Assembly (NCBI RefSeq): GCF_005938745.2
Contig: NZ_VCBX02000001.1
Location: 6,028,501-6,092,500, forward strand
Direction: 5' to 3'
Length of the DNA: 64,000 bases
Source: Rhodococcus sp. KBS0724
GTDB lineage: Bacteria > Actinomycetota > Actinomycetes > Mycobacteriales > Mycobacteriaceae
The translations under genes and the position numbers were made by a program. Shown in pieces: positions 9,594 through 18,203 of the stretch (its first letter is position 1; every line of letters begins with the position of its first letter). Below the pieces are notes generated by a model. The model saw only the letters and a program-made list of their open reading frames with translations, was not told the origin of the DNA and did no database searches.

Positions 9594-10544
9594 ATGGTGA
9601 AGAGCCGGAACGTAAGTCGGTATCTGGCCAAGCTGGCAGCCGTGCTGCTGCTGGTGAGCTTGGCGACATTTCTCCTCTTGGAGTTGATTCCGGGAGATCC
9701 GATCGATGCCTTGCTTCCGGACGGGGCCACAGAGGAGATGCGGGCCGCGGCGAACGAGCGATTCGGCCTCGACGGACCGATGTTGCAGCGATACTTCGAA
9801 TGGCTCGGTAATGCCTTACAGGGCGATCTCGGGCGATCGATTCAATCGCAGGTACCGGTGGCCGACGCGATAGTCGAGCGTCTACCCGTCACTCTGGAAC
9901 TTGCTTTTGTGTCGATCCTGCTCGCTCTGCTCATTGCCGTTCCTGTGGGCGTGTACTCGGCTTACCGGCCCGGCGGTCTCGTCGACCGGGTAACAACACT
10001 GATCTGCGCTGTGACACTGTCGATTCCGAGCTTTCTCCTCGGTGTGCTGTTGGTGTTTGTTTTTGCAGTCACCCTGGGTGCGCTTCCTGTCACCGGATGG
10101 ACTCCGCTGTCCGAGGGATTGGTTCCCCACCTGCGCAGCCTGGCACTTCCCGTGATAACCCTTGCCGCTTTGGAAGCAGTCGGCTTCATCCGGTTGCTAC
10201 GCAACGATATGATCGCAACACTTCAGCAGGATTTTGTACTGTCGGCCAGAGCACGTGGGCTTTCCGCTCCGCGGATTCTATTGGCCCACGCATTGCGCCC
10301 ATCCGCCTTTTCTCTCCTGACGGTCATGGGAGTAGCACTCGGACGTCTGATCGGCGGAACCGTGATCGTGGAGTCAATCTTCTCGCTTCCTGGACTGGGT
10401 TCCCTTGTGCTGACATCGATCACCGGCCGAGACCTGTTCATGATCCAGGGCATCGTTCTGGTCGTCGCCGTGGGATATGTACTCCTCAACGCACTGGTGG
10501 ACCTCACCTATCCATTGCTAGATCCGAGAGTGAGAACAACATGA
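9594..10544 (+). CDS. ABC permease 1 (DppB-like)
   Basis: A 316-aa inner-membrane permease with about six hydrophobic helices. The second periplasmic region begins with L-I-P-G-D-P, and the cytoplasmic coupling loop (A-R-A-R-G-L) precedes the characteristic G-G-T-V-I-V-E-S-I-F-S-L-P-G-L-G segment of DppB/OppB proteins. The ATG at 9594 has GAAGG about 8 bases upstream. Its stop overlaps the start of permease 2 by 4 bases (ATGA). Confidence 0.93.
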   Translation: MVKSRNVSRYLAKLAAVLLLVSLATFLLLELIPGDPIDALLPDGATEEMRAAANERFGLDGPMLQRYFEWLGNALQGDLGRSIQSQVPVADAIVERLPVTLELAFVSILLALLIAVPVGVYSAYRPGGLVDRVTTLICAVTLSIPSFLLGVLLVFVFAVTLGALPVTGWTPLSEGLVPHLRSLALPVITLAALEAVGFIRLLRNDMIATLQQDFVLSARARGLSAPRILLAHALRPSAFSLLTVMGVALGRLIGGTVIVESIFSLPGLGSLVLTSITGRDLFMIQGIVLVVAVGYVLLNALVDLTYPLLDPRVRTT

Positions 10545-11491
10545 GCGATGCTCGATCATCAGGCGACTCCACGACTGTCGATGCCTTGCCGCAGGTCTCC
10601 TTCGAAGGACCGACTGGCCTGGAAGGTGACTCACTCACGCTCCCCGCTGTATCAGAAGAGGTTAAACGTCGACGCCGCCGGCGGCGAGACGTCGGTGCCG
10701 GGCTCGGTGCAGCATGGATGGTAATCATCGTTCTTGCCGCGGTTTTTGCGGACATACTGCCGCTTCCGGCATATGACCAGATCAGCAATGTCTACTCGCT
10801 ACCTCCCTTTCAAGACCTGAGCCACATTCTCGGCACCGATCAACTCGGCCGAGATCAACTCAGTAGGGCGCTCTACGGAGCGAGGGTCTCGCTTGCCGTG
10901 GCAATCGGCGCAACACTGTTGGCGCTCACGGTCGGCACCGTCGTGGGTCTTCTCTCCGGGTACTTCCGCGGTGCAGTCGATACGATATTGGGCATCAGCA
11001 CCGATGCGGTGCTTGCCTTTCCGCCGCTCATCTTGCTGATCGCCCTGGTTGCGGTGCAGGAACCCAGCGCTACTACCTTGGCACTGGGACTCGGTGCAGT
11101 TGGCGCTCCTACCTTCGCCCGAATCGCGCGAGCCAACACTATCGCTTTCGCCTCACGGGAGTTCGTCACTGCAGCAAGGTCGATGGGTTGCACCGACCTG
11201 CGGATCATCACTCGGGAAATTCTGCCGAACGTACTACTGCCCGTGGTCTCGTTTGCCACCATCGTCGCCGCTGGGCTTGTCGTAGCCGAGGGTTCCTTGA
11301 GCTTCCTGGGCCTCGGCATTCCCCCACCGACCCCGAGTTGGGGTGGCATGATCGCTGCCGGTCGCGAAAGTCTGTACGAAACACCATTTCTGGTTCTCGT
11401 GCCGGGTGTCTTTTTCTTTCTGACGGTATTTTCTCTCAACCGCATCGGCGACTGGGCTCGCGGCCGTGTGGGTCGGGAGTCTTCGCTGTGA
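10541..11491 (+). CDS. ABC permease 2 (DppC-like)
   Basis: A 316-aa inner-membrane permease. A polar N-terminal tail of about 60 residues ending in an Arg run (RRRRRRR) precedes the first helix. The family stretch GTDQLGRDQLSRALYGARVS and the coupling-loop R-S-M-G-C-T-D follow, and the C-terminal motif L-G-L-G-I-P-P-P-T-P-S-W-G is intact. It starts inside the stop of permease 1 (ATGA overlap), so the pair is translationally coupled and should form a heterodimeric channel. Confidence 0.93.
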   Translation: MSDARSSGDSTTVDALPQVSFEGPTGLEGDSLTLPAVSEEVKRRRRRRRDVGAGLGAAWMVIIVLAAVFADILPLPAYDQISNVYSLPPFQDLSHILGTDQLGRDQLSRALYGARVSLAVAIGATLLALTVGTVVGLLSGYFRGAVDTILGISTDAVLAFPPLILLIALVAVQEPSATTLALGLGAVGAPTFARIARANTIAFASREFVTAARSMGCTDLRIITREILPNVLLPVVSFATIVAAGLVVAEGSLSFLGLGIPPPTPSWGGMIAAGRESLYETPFLVLVPGVFFFLTVFSLNRIGDWARGRVGRESSL

Positions 11492-11514
11492 CTCCTGAAG
11501 GCAGGCAGAATGCC

Positions 11515-12624
11515 ATGACAACAACACTTGACGCAGTTGACATAGTCGACGAGTCGACACCGTCGGTTCTCGAGGTGTCCGATCTACGGGTGTGGTTCGA
11601 TACGCCACGCGGCATGGTCCGAGCCGTGGATGGCGTCACTCTCGACGTGCAAGCGGGCCGCACCCTCGGCGTGGTGGGCGAGTCGGGATCCGGGAAATCG
11701 GTGCTGTCGCGAGCTGTGATGAATATCCTCGCACCGAGCGCTGTCATTCAACCTCGATCGCGAATCGAGATCGAGGGCCGGGACACCGCATCTCTGTCCA
11801 AGGCGCAGGCTCGCGATCTGTGGGGGTCACGCGTTGCCATGGTTTTCCAGGACCCCATGACGTCGTTGACGCCGGTCCTGACTATCGGGCATCAGTTGAC
11901 CGAGACACTGCGGCGTCATATGAATCTGAGCAAGGCCGAGGCTCTGACCCGGGCAGAGGAACTCCTCATCTGGGTCGGTATCCCGGACCCGCGGAAGCGT
12001 TTGAACCAATACCCGCACAACATGTCCGGCGGTATGAGGCAACGTGTGGTCATCGCACTCGCACTCGCATGCTCCCCTCGCTTGCTCATTGCAGACGAAC
12101 CCACCACCGCGCTCGATGTGACGGTCCAGCATCAGGTTCTCAACCTGTTAGCCCGACTTCAGGGCGAGAACGGCATGTCGATGATTCTCATCACGCACGA
12201 TCTCGGTGTCGTGGCCGGCCGCACCGACGAGATAGCCGTGATGTACGCCGGACGCATCGTCGAACAAGCTCCGACAAGGGTCCTCTTCCGAGAAATGCGT
12301 CATCCGTACACACAGGCCCTGCTCCGGTCGATTCCACGGTTCTCAGACCCTAGTCACACTCGCCTTCATGCAATTCCCGGACGTCCGCCGTCTGTAATCG
12401 ACCCGGAGCCTGGTTGCGCGTTTGCCGCCAGATGTCTCCACGCACGCCCGCGATGCCTGGTCGAAACGCCGGCGTTGGCTCCCACCGACGGGGTCGATGA
12501 TCGTCACCGGCATGCATGTTTCTTTCCTGTGGGGACTCCGTCCGGGGATCAGGCTGTCGCCTACAACCTGCGCGAAGGTCGTTCTGCAGCAGGTCTTCCC
12601 ATCGACGAAAGGAACGTGCTCTGA
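11515..12624 (+). CDS. ABC ATPase 1 (DppD-like)
   Basis: A 369-aa ATP-binding subunit. Walker A is GESGSGKS, the Q-loop V-F-Q-D-P-M, the signature LSGG-type sequence M-S-G-G-M-R-Q-R, and Walker B L-L-I-A-D-E-P-T-T-A-L-D, with H-D-L-G as the switch His. The oligopeptide-type C-terminal extension with Cys residues (GCAFAARC...RC) is present. The likely start is the ATG at 11515. The stop is one base before the start of the second ATPase. Confidence 0.92.
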   Translation: MTTTLDAVDIVDESTPSVLEVSDLRVWFDTPRGMVRAVDGVTLDVQAGRTLGVVGESGSGKSVLSRAVMNILAPSAVIQPRSRIEIEGRDTASLSKAQARDLWGSRVAMVFQDPMTSLTPVLTIGHQLTETLRRHMNLSKAEALTRAEELLIWVGIPDPRKRLNQYPHNMSGGMRQRVVIALALACSPRLLIADEPTTALDVTVQHQVLNLLARLQGENGMSMILITHDLGVVAGRTDEIAVMYAGRIVEQAPTRVLFREMRHPYTQALLRSIPRFSDPSHTRLHAIPGRPPSVIDPEPGCAFAARCLHARPRCLVETPALAPTDGVDDRHRHACFFPVGTPSGDQAVAYNLREGRSAAGLPIDERNVL

Positions 12625-12625
12625 C

Positions 12626-13639
12626 ATGGCCGGTACTGGTACCGCGCATTTGAGAGAGGCCGAGAATCCGGTACTTCGAGTGCACAATCTTGTTGTCGAA
12701 TACTCCACCGGAGGCGGCGAGAAGTTCGCGGCCGTAGCCGATATCAGTCTCGACATACTTCGCGGCGAAACGCTGGGGTTGGTGGGCGAATCCGGTTGCG
12801 GCAAGTCCACAGTCGCAAAAGCAATCATGCAACTTCCCAGACCGACGTCCGGTAAGGTGCTATTCGACGGCCGTGACCTCGCCGCGATGTCCGCTTCCGA
12901 GTTGCGATCCGAGCGTCGCAGGCTGCAAATGATCTTTCAGGACCCAATTTCTTCACTCAACCCACTCCGACGCGTTAGGCATATCGTTGCCGAAGGCCTC
13001 GACGTAGCGGGTAAGGGCAGTCGCTCCGAACGAGCTGCGGCGGTAGACGACATGTTGTCGGTCGTAGGGCTGGATCCGGAGGTCGCCGGAGATCGTCGGC
13101 CACATGAATTCTCCGGTGGTCAGTGCCAACGGATCTCGATTGCTCGAGCCATCGTTGTCGAACCCGATCTGGTTGTGTGTGACGAACCGGTGTCTGCACT
13201 TGACGTCTCGGTGCAGGCGCAGATCCTGAACCTCCTCGAAGACATGAAGCAAAGGTATGGATTGACACTTCTGTTCATCGCCCACGACCTCGCGGTGGTG
13301 AAGAACGTCAGCGACCGAGTGGTGGTGATGTACCTGGGAAAGATCTGCGAGGTCGCTTCCCCGGACTCGCTGTATGCAGCACCTCGCCATCCGTATACCG
13401 AGGCTCTTCTTGCCGCAATTCCCGAACCCGACCCCATGGCGACGCCCACCGAAGATGCACTGGTCGGCGAACTGCCGTCACCACACGATCCGCCCAGCGG
13501 TTGCAGATTTCGCACGCGATGCCCGAGGGCGGATTCGCTCTGTTCCGCAGAGGAACCCGTGATCCGCGAAGTTGAGCCGAACCATTTTGTCGCATGCCAC
13601 TTTCCACTGTCCGAACCGAACGATAGGAAGCAGCCATGA
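12626..13639 (+). CDS. ABC ATPase 2 (DppF-like)
   Basis: A 337-aa ATP-binding subunit. Walker A GESGCGKST, Q-loop I-F-Q-D-P-I, signature F-S-G-G-Q-C-Q-R (Cys replaces the more common Arg/Gln of SGGQRQR), Walker B L-V-V-C-D-E-P-V-S-A-L-D and H-D-L-A are present. The C-terminal Cys-containing oligopeptide domain (GCRFRTRCPRA) is intact. It completes a full SBP + 2 permeases + 2 ATPases importer, and its stop overlaps the next gene by ATGA. Confidence 0.92.
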   Translation: MAGTGTAHLREAENPVLRVHNLVVEYSTGGGEKFAAVADISLDILRGETLGLVGESGCGKSTVAKAIMQLPRPTSGKVLFDGRDLAAMSASELRSERRRLQMIFQDPISSLNPLRRVRHIVAEGLDVAGKGSRSERAAAVDDMLSVVGLDPEVAGDRRPHEFSGGQCQRISIARAIVVEPDLVVCDEPVSALDVSVQAQILNLLEDMKQRYGLTLLFIAHDLAVVKNVSDRVVVMYLGKICEVASPDSLYAAPRHPYTEALLAAIPEPDPMATPTEDALVGELPSPHDPPSGCRFRTRCPRADSLCSAEEPVIREVEPNHFVACHFPLSEPNDRKQP

Positions 13640-14709
13640 CTACAAGCACACGCCATCCCATGACACCAGCGGTGCCACCGCAGTTCATCGAGAACATCTA
13701 CACGCCCGACGAGACGGCAGTTCTCTTCGACATCGTCCGTAACAACGGACCGTGGCGACTCATTGCAGCTCACCATTTCAAAAGCGCTGAGGAGTACCTC
13801 GCCGTCTCGGGACCGAAGAATCGCGATCCTGACGTAAAACTGGAGTTGTCCGATCTCCTGACACCGACATTCCGCAGCTACTTCGGTGATCGGGGCGTGG
13901 CCTATGAGAACAAAGCGCACGAACTCTACTTCAACCGACGTCTCCTCGACATGATCAAAGGCATCCACGGTGCCACTTATGCGGTTCCGGGCAGCTACCT
14001 ATTCAACCTGCGCGCACCGGCACACAGTTACGATGCCGGTCACTTCGACGGCGCCAGTTGGCGCGGGGTCGACATGGGCAACGCTCCTTTGTGGCTGATC
14101 AGCGTCATGGCCAAGTCCGGATTGTTCGAGCGCTGGGAAATCAAGACCGGCCAGGTTATCTCGTACTACTACAACTCCGACATCGATGGCGGTTTCACCT
14201 ACTGGCCTGATGGCCCGGACCTCGCCCCCCGTCGATTCGCCGCGCCGTTCTGGAACAGCGGACTTCTCACCAACAACGAGAAGATGTTCCATCGGGGTGA
14301 GGCGAGCGGTCCGCGGGACAAGCGGTCCATACCGAAGCTCCAACTCGATTCCGTCATAGAAGGCGCCGGCACCGACGAATGGGTCATTCGCAACGGGCCC
14401 GAAGAGATCGCCCGATATCACGATGACGATATGCGCTTTCTATTTCATTACAGCGCAAATGTTTTCGATGATCTCGCCGATGTGAAACGCTACCTTGATC
14501 ACACCGACGATCTGACGGTCGAACAGGCGCTCGGCATGCTGATCGACGACCTCGACGCCCGTGGTGTCTCGTACACAAGCCCATCGGATCCGCTGAACGA
14601 CGCCGACTTCGTCGCGACACTCACGCGCGCATACGCGATGGCTCCGGCGGACTACCCCGCAGAAGCTCCTCTGGACATCATGCGTAGCGCGCGCTCAGGC
14701 AAGTCCTAG
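13636..14709 (+). CDS. Putative Fe(II)/2-oxoglutarate oxygenase-like protein
   Basis: A 357-aa soluble protein I cannot place firmly. A possible 2-His-1-carboxylate facial triad is visible: H136-F-D138 in the segment AGHFDG and a distal H219 in MFHRGEASGPR, with Arg at 227 and 230 as candidate 2-oxoglutarate anchors. The region between has the Trp/Tyr-rich strands typical of a double-stranded beta-helix. It overlaps the last ABC ATPase by 4 bases, implying co-translation with the importer and action on the imported compound. Alternative: an uncharacterised family with no metal site. Confidence 0.45.
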   Translation: MTTSTRHPMTPAVPPQFIENIYTPDETAVLFDIVRNNGPWRLIAAHHFKSAEEYLAVSGPKNRDPDVKLELSDLLTPTFRSYFGDRGVAYENKAHELYFNRRLLDMIKGIHGATYAVPGSYLFNLRAPAHSYDAGHFDGASWRGVDMGNAPLWLISVMAKSGLFERWEIKTGQVISYYYNSDIDGGFTYWPDGPDLAPRRFAAPFWNSGLLTNNEKMFHRGEASGPRDKRSIPKLQLDSVIEGAGTDEWVIRNGPEEIARYHDDDMRFLFHYSANVFDDLADVKRYLDHTDDLTVEQALGMLIDDLDARGVSYTSPSDPLNDADFVATLTRAYAMAPADYPAEAPLDIMRSARSGKS

Positions 14710-14735
14710 CGACAACCCACGGATCCGTGCAAAGT

Positions 14736-14752
14736 CTCCCGCTACGCGAGAC
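14736..14752. promoter_or_regulatory. TTCCCG-type palindrome (weaker copy)
   Basis: CTCCCGCTACGCGAGAC matches the CTCCCGC-N3-GCGGGAG box in the whole left arm and five of seven right-arm positions. It lies in the 86-base gap between the oxygenase-like gene and the NIPSNAP-like gene, about 44 bases before the ATG at 14796, so it may give the last two genes their own promoter. Confidence 0.4.
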
Positions 14753-14795
14753 GACCATTTCTGTACGGGTTTCGACCAGAAGTAGGTTAAATAGT

Positions 14796-15143
14796 ATGGC
14801 AGGCGAGAAGGTATACGTGATCGACCGGATTATCACGGAACCAGGGTGTGGGAAGAAGTTCGTCGATGCGTACACAACCGAGTACGTACCCGCCGCACAG
14901 CGCCGCGGCATGACCCTGGCAAGTGTTCTCGTGAGCCCCCCGCTATGGGTCGAGGATGAAACCAACATCGTGACAATTACCTGGACCGTGGAGGGAACGT
15001 CCGGCTGGTGGAACATGACACGCCAGGGTCGAGCCGATCCGGAGTCCAGCCAGTGGTGGGAACGGCATTCTGCATTGATAGTCGAGCGCAGTCGCACCAT
15101 GGCCGCTGAGGCAGCCGATATCGAGGGGCTCTCCGATGTATAA
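14796..15143 (+). CDS. NIPSNAP-like dimeric alpha/beta-barrel protein
   Basis: A 115-aa ferredoxin-like-fold protein. The N-terminal strand V-Y-V-I-D-R-I-I-T, a helix with F-V-D-A-Y, and a later strand T-I-T-W-T-V followed by W-W-N-M fit NIPSNAP or related dimeric alpha/beta-barrel families, which often act on hydrophobic or aromatic intermediates. The ATG at 14796 is preceded by AGTAGG; upstream in-frame codons lack a ribosome site. It overlaps the following Dabb gene by 8 bases. Reaction unknown. Confidence 0.55.
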   Translation: MAGEKVYVIDRIITEPGCGKKFVDAYTTEYVPAAQRRGMTLASVLVSPPLWVEDETNIVTITWTVEGTSGWWNMTRQGRADPESSQWWERHSALIVERSRTMAAEAADIEGLSDV

Positions 15144-15786
15144 CGTCACACGAATTGTCCATGCCGACAAAAGTGCATCTAGCGAGGCCTGGGACGAGGC
15201 CGTTGTCTCCGTGACAGCTGCGGGCGAAGGGGCCGGTGCTATCCGCCAGGTTGTATCGAGAACTCTGCCAGGAGTAATCAACGGCGGCGATTTGATCGTC
15301 CACTTACAGTTCACGGACGAAGCATCGTGGAAATTAGCGAGCGGCGCACTCGACGGCAGCTTCGTTCATCCGGCGATCGAACGGTTCCACGGCGTCGAGT
15401 ACCGCTCAGGATCGGCCGGACGGTCGACGATCAACACTTGTAACGGTGTTTACCGAACGTTGCTCCTGCGAGTTGCGCCAGGCACCGAACCGAGCAGCGT
15501 CGAGCATTTCGAAAGCGATTTGTTGCGGATGCCTGCGCTCGTCTCGTCTATCGGTGCATGGCGGCTGAGCCGTGTCACAACGGCCGTCGGTCCGACGCCG
15601 TGGACACATGTGTGGGAGCAGGAATTCACCGATCATGCTTCATTGCTCGGACAGTACCTCGATCATCCGATCCATTGGGGTGTCGTAGACCGTTGGTTCG
15701 ATCCGGAGTGCACCGACGTCATCGTCCGCGATCGTGTCTGCCACAGTTTCTGCTCGATCGACGACATGGTTCTTGCCGGCGATTGA
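15136..15786 (+). CDS. Two-domain Dabb (alpha/beta-barrel) protein
   Basis: A 216-aa protein. The C-terminal half has the Dabb pattern, with D-H-P-I-H-W-G-V-V-D-R-W-F-D followed by a strand containing V-R-D-R-V. The N-terminal half repeats the layout (F-V-H-P-A-I-E-R-F at about 75-83), so I read it as two fused Dabb-type domains forming an intramolecular barrel. Family members include enzymes for polyketide, aldoxime and steroid intermediates as well as stress proteins. It overlaps the preceding gene by 8 bases and is followed by a strong terminator hairpin. Confidence 0.6.
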   Translation: MYNVTRIVHADKSASSEAWDEAVVSVTAAGEGAGAIRQVVSRTLPGVINGGDLIVHLQFTDEASWKLASGALDGSFVHPAIERFHGVEYRSGSAGRSTINTCNGVYRTLLLRVAPGTEPSSVEHFESDLLRMPALVSSIGAWRLSRVTTAVGPTPWTHVWEQEFTDHASLLGQYLDHPIHWGVVDRWFDPECTDVIVRDRVCHSFCSIDDMVLAGD

Positions 15787-15800
15787 CACGACTGCAGAAA

Positions 15801-15843
15801 AGAAGTCCCGTATCAGCGTCTGTGACGCTGATACGGGACTTCT
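15801..15843. terminator. Bidirectional hairpin terminator
   Basis: Two perfect 20-base arms (15801-15820 and 15824-15843) separated by TGT lie between the convergent Dabb gene (ends 15786) and the OYE gene (ends 15901). The arms start with AGAAGTCCCG and end with CGGGACTTCT, so each strand ends in a short T/C-rich tail. It can stop transcription from both sides. Confidence 0.8.
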
Positions 15844-15900
15844 TCGTTGGTCGTGGCTAGGACAACCCACCGTCAGAACAACGTCCTGACCATCTGTAAC

Positions 15901-17139
15901 TCAGGGCACCCGCGTCACTGCGCGAGTCGACGACGATTCGCCGGGAATCGGCGACGGCAAATCCTGGGGAACGAGGACACATCGTGTCCCGGTGAAGATA
16001 GTTGTCATGCATTTGTTGTTGTGATTGCAGAGCGAACGAACCGCTGAGTCCGCCGCGATTCGGTTGATCAGGTCCGGCTCCCGTAGCAGCGCACGTCCCA
16101 TCGCGACAAACTCGAAACCTTCCGCCATCGCACGATCCATGGTCTGCTTGTTCGTCACACCGCCGAGAAGAATCATCGGCATGTCGACCGCTGCTCGGAT
16201 CTGCAATGCATCGTCGAGTAAGTACCCGTCGTAGTAGGGGTACTCGCGAAGGACATGTTTGCCGACAAGCTTGATTCCTGATCGAACAGGTTCCGGCACA
16301 GCAGCAGCGAACTCGGCGATCGGGGAATCCCCCTTGAACAAGTACATAGGATTGAGCAGCGAACTTCCCGCTGTCATCTCCAGAGCGTCGACAGTGCCCG
16401 ACTCCTCGATCCATTGTGCGACCTGACATGCCTCGTCGATCCAAAAGCCGCCAGGGACACCGTCATCCATATTCAATTTGGTGATGATGCCCAGGCGATC
16501 CTGTGCTGCCTCACGGACCTCGTGAAGAATCTCGAGCGCCAGTCGGGCTCGATTCTGCAGTGAGCCACCGTATTTGTCATCCCGACGGTTCAGTTTCGGA
16601 CTGAGGAAGGAACTTGCCAGATAATTGTGCCCGAGATGCACCTCGACAGCGTCGAATCCTGCGTCGATCGCCATCCGCGCAGCATTTCCGTGCGCCTTCA
16701 CGACCCTTGTGATGTCTTCTCGTGTAGCTGGGCCGACAGCGCGAAAGAACTGCTTGTTGAAATGCCGACTCGGGGCGATGGGCCGAGTGCCAGTCGACTT
16801 CCCGTTATTGACCGGCCCCGAGTGTCCTATCTGAGCCGAGATCGCCGCGCCCGCATCGTGAACCGCATCGGTCAGCTTGCGGAGACCTGGCATAGCCTCG
16901 TCGCGCCACACGATCTGATGGCCGTCGGTGCGTCCATCAGGTGCCACGGCGCAGTAGGCAACGGTCGTCATGGCAACACCGCCACGGGCATGTGCGACGT
17001 GGAAGTCGATCAACGGGTCGGTGACCAGACCGTCGCGAGCCATATTCTCGTAAGTGGCTGCCTTGATAGTGCGATTACGCAGGCGAACCGGACCAAGCTT
17101 CGCCGGCGAGAAAATGTCGGGTCCATCAGATCGAGTCAT
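15901..17139 (-). CDS. Old-yellow-enzyme family NADH:flavin oxidoreductase
   Basis: A 412-aa FMN TIM-barrel protein of the OYE / 2,4-dienoyl-CoA reductase type. It starts with I-F-S-P-A-K-L-G-P-V-R-L-R-N-R and contains Q-I-G-H-S-G, G-F-D-A-V-E-V-H-L-G-H (active-site region), N-R-R-D-D-K-Y-G-G-S and M-G-R-A-L-L-R-E-P-D. A cysteine cluster follows (C-x5-C-x9-C), but the protein ends after the barrel and the four-Cys 4Fe-4S spacing of FadH/BaiCD is not complete. It may reduce an enone double bond of a steroid. The ATG at 17139 has GAGAGA upstream; 17151 is a weaker alternative. A terminator separates it from hsaC. Confidence 0.82.
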   Translation of the reverse strand: MTRSDGPDIFSPAKLGPVRLRNRTIKAATYENMARDGLVTDPLIDFHVAHARGGVAMTTVAYCAVAPDGRTDGHQIVWRDEAMPGLRKLTDAVHDAGAAISAQIGHSGPVNNGKSTGTRPIAPSRHFNKQFFRAVGPATREDITRVVKAHGNAARMAIDAGFDAVEVHLGHNYLASSFLSPKLNRRDDKYGGSLQNRARLALEILHEVREAAQDRLGIITKLNMDDGVPGGFWIDEACQVAQWIEESGTVDALEMTAGSSLLNPMYLFKGDSPIAEFAAAVPEPVRSGIKLVGKHVLREYPYYDGYLLDDALQIRAAVDMPMILLGGVTNKQTMDRAMAEGFEFVAMGRALLREPDLINRIAADSAVRSLCNHNNKCMTTIFTGTRCVLVPQDLPSPIPGESSSTRAVTRVP

Positions 17140-17194
17140 GTCTTCTCTCATCGTTCAATTACTTGCCGGCGGAAATAGATTCAGATAAAGAAAA

Positions 17195-17230
17195 GCCCCG
17201 TTCGGGCGAGAACGTAAACACCCGAACGGG
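17195..17230 (-). terminator. Rho-independent terminator after hsaC
   Basis: Read on the minus strand, CCCGTTCGGG (17230-17221), a 14-base loop and CCCGAACGGG (17206-17197) form a 10-bp stem. GCTTTTCTTT follows at once, a standard intrinsic terminator. It lies 10 bases past the hsaC stop, so the OYE gene needs readthrough or its own promoter. Confidence 0.8.
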
Positions 17231-17240
17231 ACTCGTAAGC

Positions 17241-18155
17241 TCACTCTGCCGCGTTTGCAGCCATCTCCTTGGCCCACAACCACTCGTGGCCCCAATAGCT
17301 GTCCGCAGTGATTTCTTCCGACGTGTAGTAACTCTCGTCGACCAGGGCTCCCTCGGTTCCGAACTCGATGTCCCAGCCACCCGGAACCCGGACGTAGAAC
17401 GAGATCATCTTGTCGTTTGTGTGTCGGCCCAGGGTCGACGAAACAGGGAAGTCCCGTTTCATCACCTGGTCCAACGCACGTCCAACCGTGTCCAGATCCT
17501 CGACCTCGACCATCACATGCACCAAGCCTGGGTCTTTGCCTTCTGGAACAGGCATCAGAGCAAGACTGTGGTGACGCTGATTCACTCCGAGGAACCGGAT
17601 GCGCATGGGCCCGTACTCCGGCGGAGCCGGCATTCGGAAAGCGCCTCGGGGCAGGAATTCCAGTGTCTCGGTGTAAAAGCGATACGTTTCGTCGAAATTC
17701 GGGCTCGGCACGACGACGTGACCCAAGCCCTGATCACCCGTAACGAACTTCTGACCGTAGCCGGTCAGTACAGGGCTGTGATCGAGCACCGGCCCGTGGA
17801 AGAACTCCAACGGTGTTCCGCCCGGATCGTCCATCGAGAATGCCTCCTCGACACCACGGGCATCGGCTTCTTCGAGGGACATCGGCTTGACTACGTGCCC
17901 CAAACCCTCGAGTCGCTCGCGAAGTCGCGCAAGCGCCGACTGATCACGAACCTCCCATCCGACGGCCGTCACCCGGTCGATCGCAGCCGGTGCGATCACC
18001 AGACGCGCACCACGCTCATCCATCCGTAGGTGTAGCGCTCCCTCTTCGGGGCCGGATCCTTCGGCGAATCCCAATACGTCGAAGGCCAACTCCCGCCATC
18101 TGTCGATGTCGGTTGCGTCCACCCTGACATACCCCAGGGCCTTGATCTCGCTCAT
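17241..18155 (-). CDS. hsaC: HsaC-like extradiol (meta-cleavage) dioxygenase
   Basis: A 304-aa two-domain type I extradiol dioxygenase, the usual HsaC/BphC length. Expected Fe(II) ligands are all present: H146 (GLGHVVV), H213 (LVHVMVEV) and E264 (WDIEF). The second-sphere residues H195/H196 (NQRHHSLAL), H245 (GRHTND) and Y254 (SFYVRVPGG) also match. The internal phrase G-Q-K-F-V-T-G-D-Q-G and the end Y-W-G-H-E-W resemble mycobacterial HsaC as I remember it, pointing to cleavage of a catecholic secosteroid (3,4-DHSA-like). GAGGAA lies just before the ATG. It follows the HsaA-type gene by 49 bases and ends at a terminator. Confidence 0.85.
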   Translation of the reverse strand: MSEIKALGYVRVDATDIDRWRELAFDVLGFAEGSGPEEGALHLRMDERGARLVIAPAAIDRVTAVGWEVRDQSALARLRERLEGLGHVVKPMSLEEADARGVEEAFSMDDPGGTPLEFFHGPVLDHSPVLTGYGQKFVTGDQGLGHVVVPSPNFDETYRFYTETLEFLPRGAFRMPAPPEYGPMRIRFLGVNQRHHSLALMPVPEGKDPGLVHVMVEVEDLDTVGRALDQVMKRDFPVSSTLGRHTNDKMISFYVRVPGGWDIEFGTEGALVDESYYTSEEITADSYWGHEWLWAKEMAANAAE

Positions 18156-18203
18156 ATTTCCTCACTGACTTTGAATGATACTGCGCAGGAATAACATCGA
18201 CGC

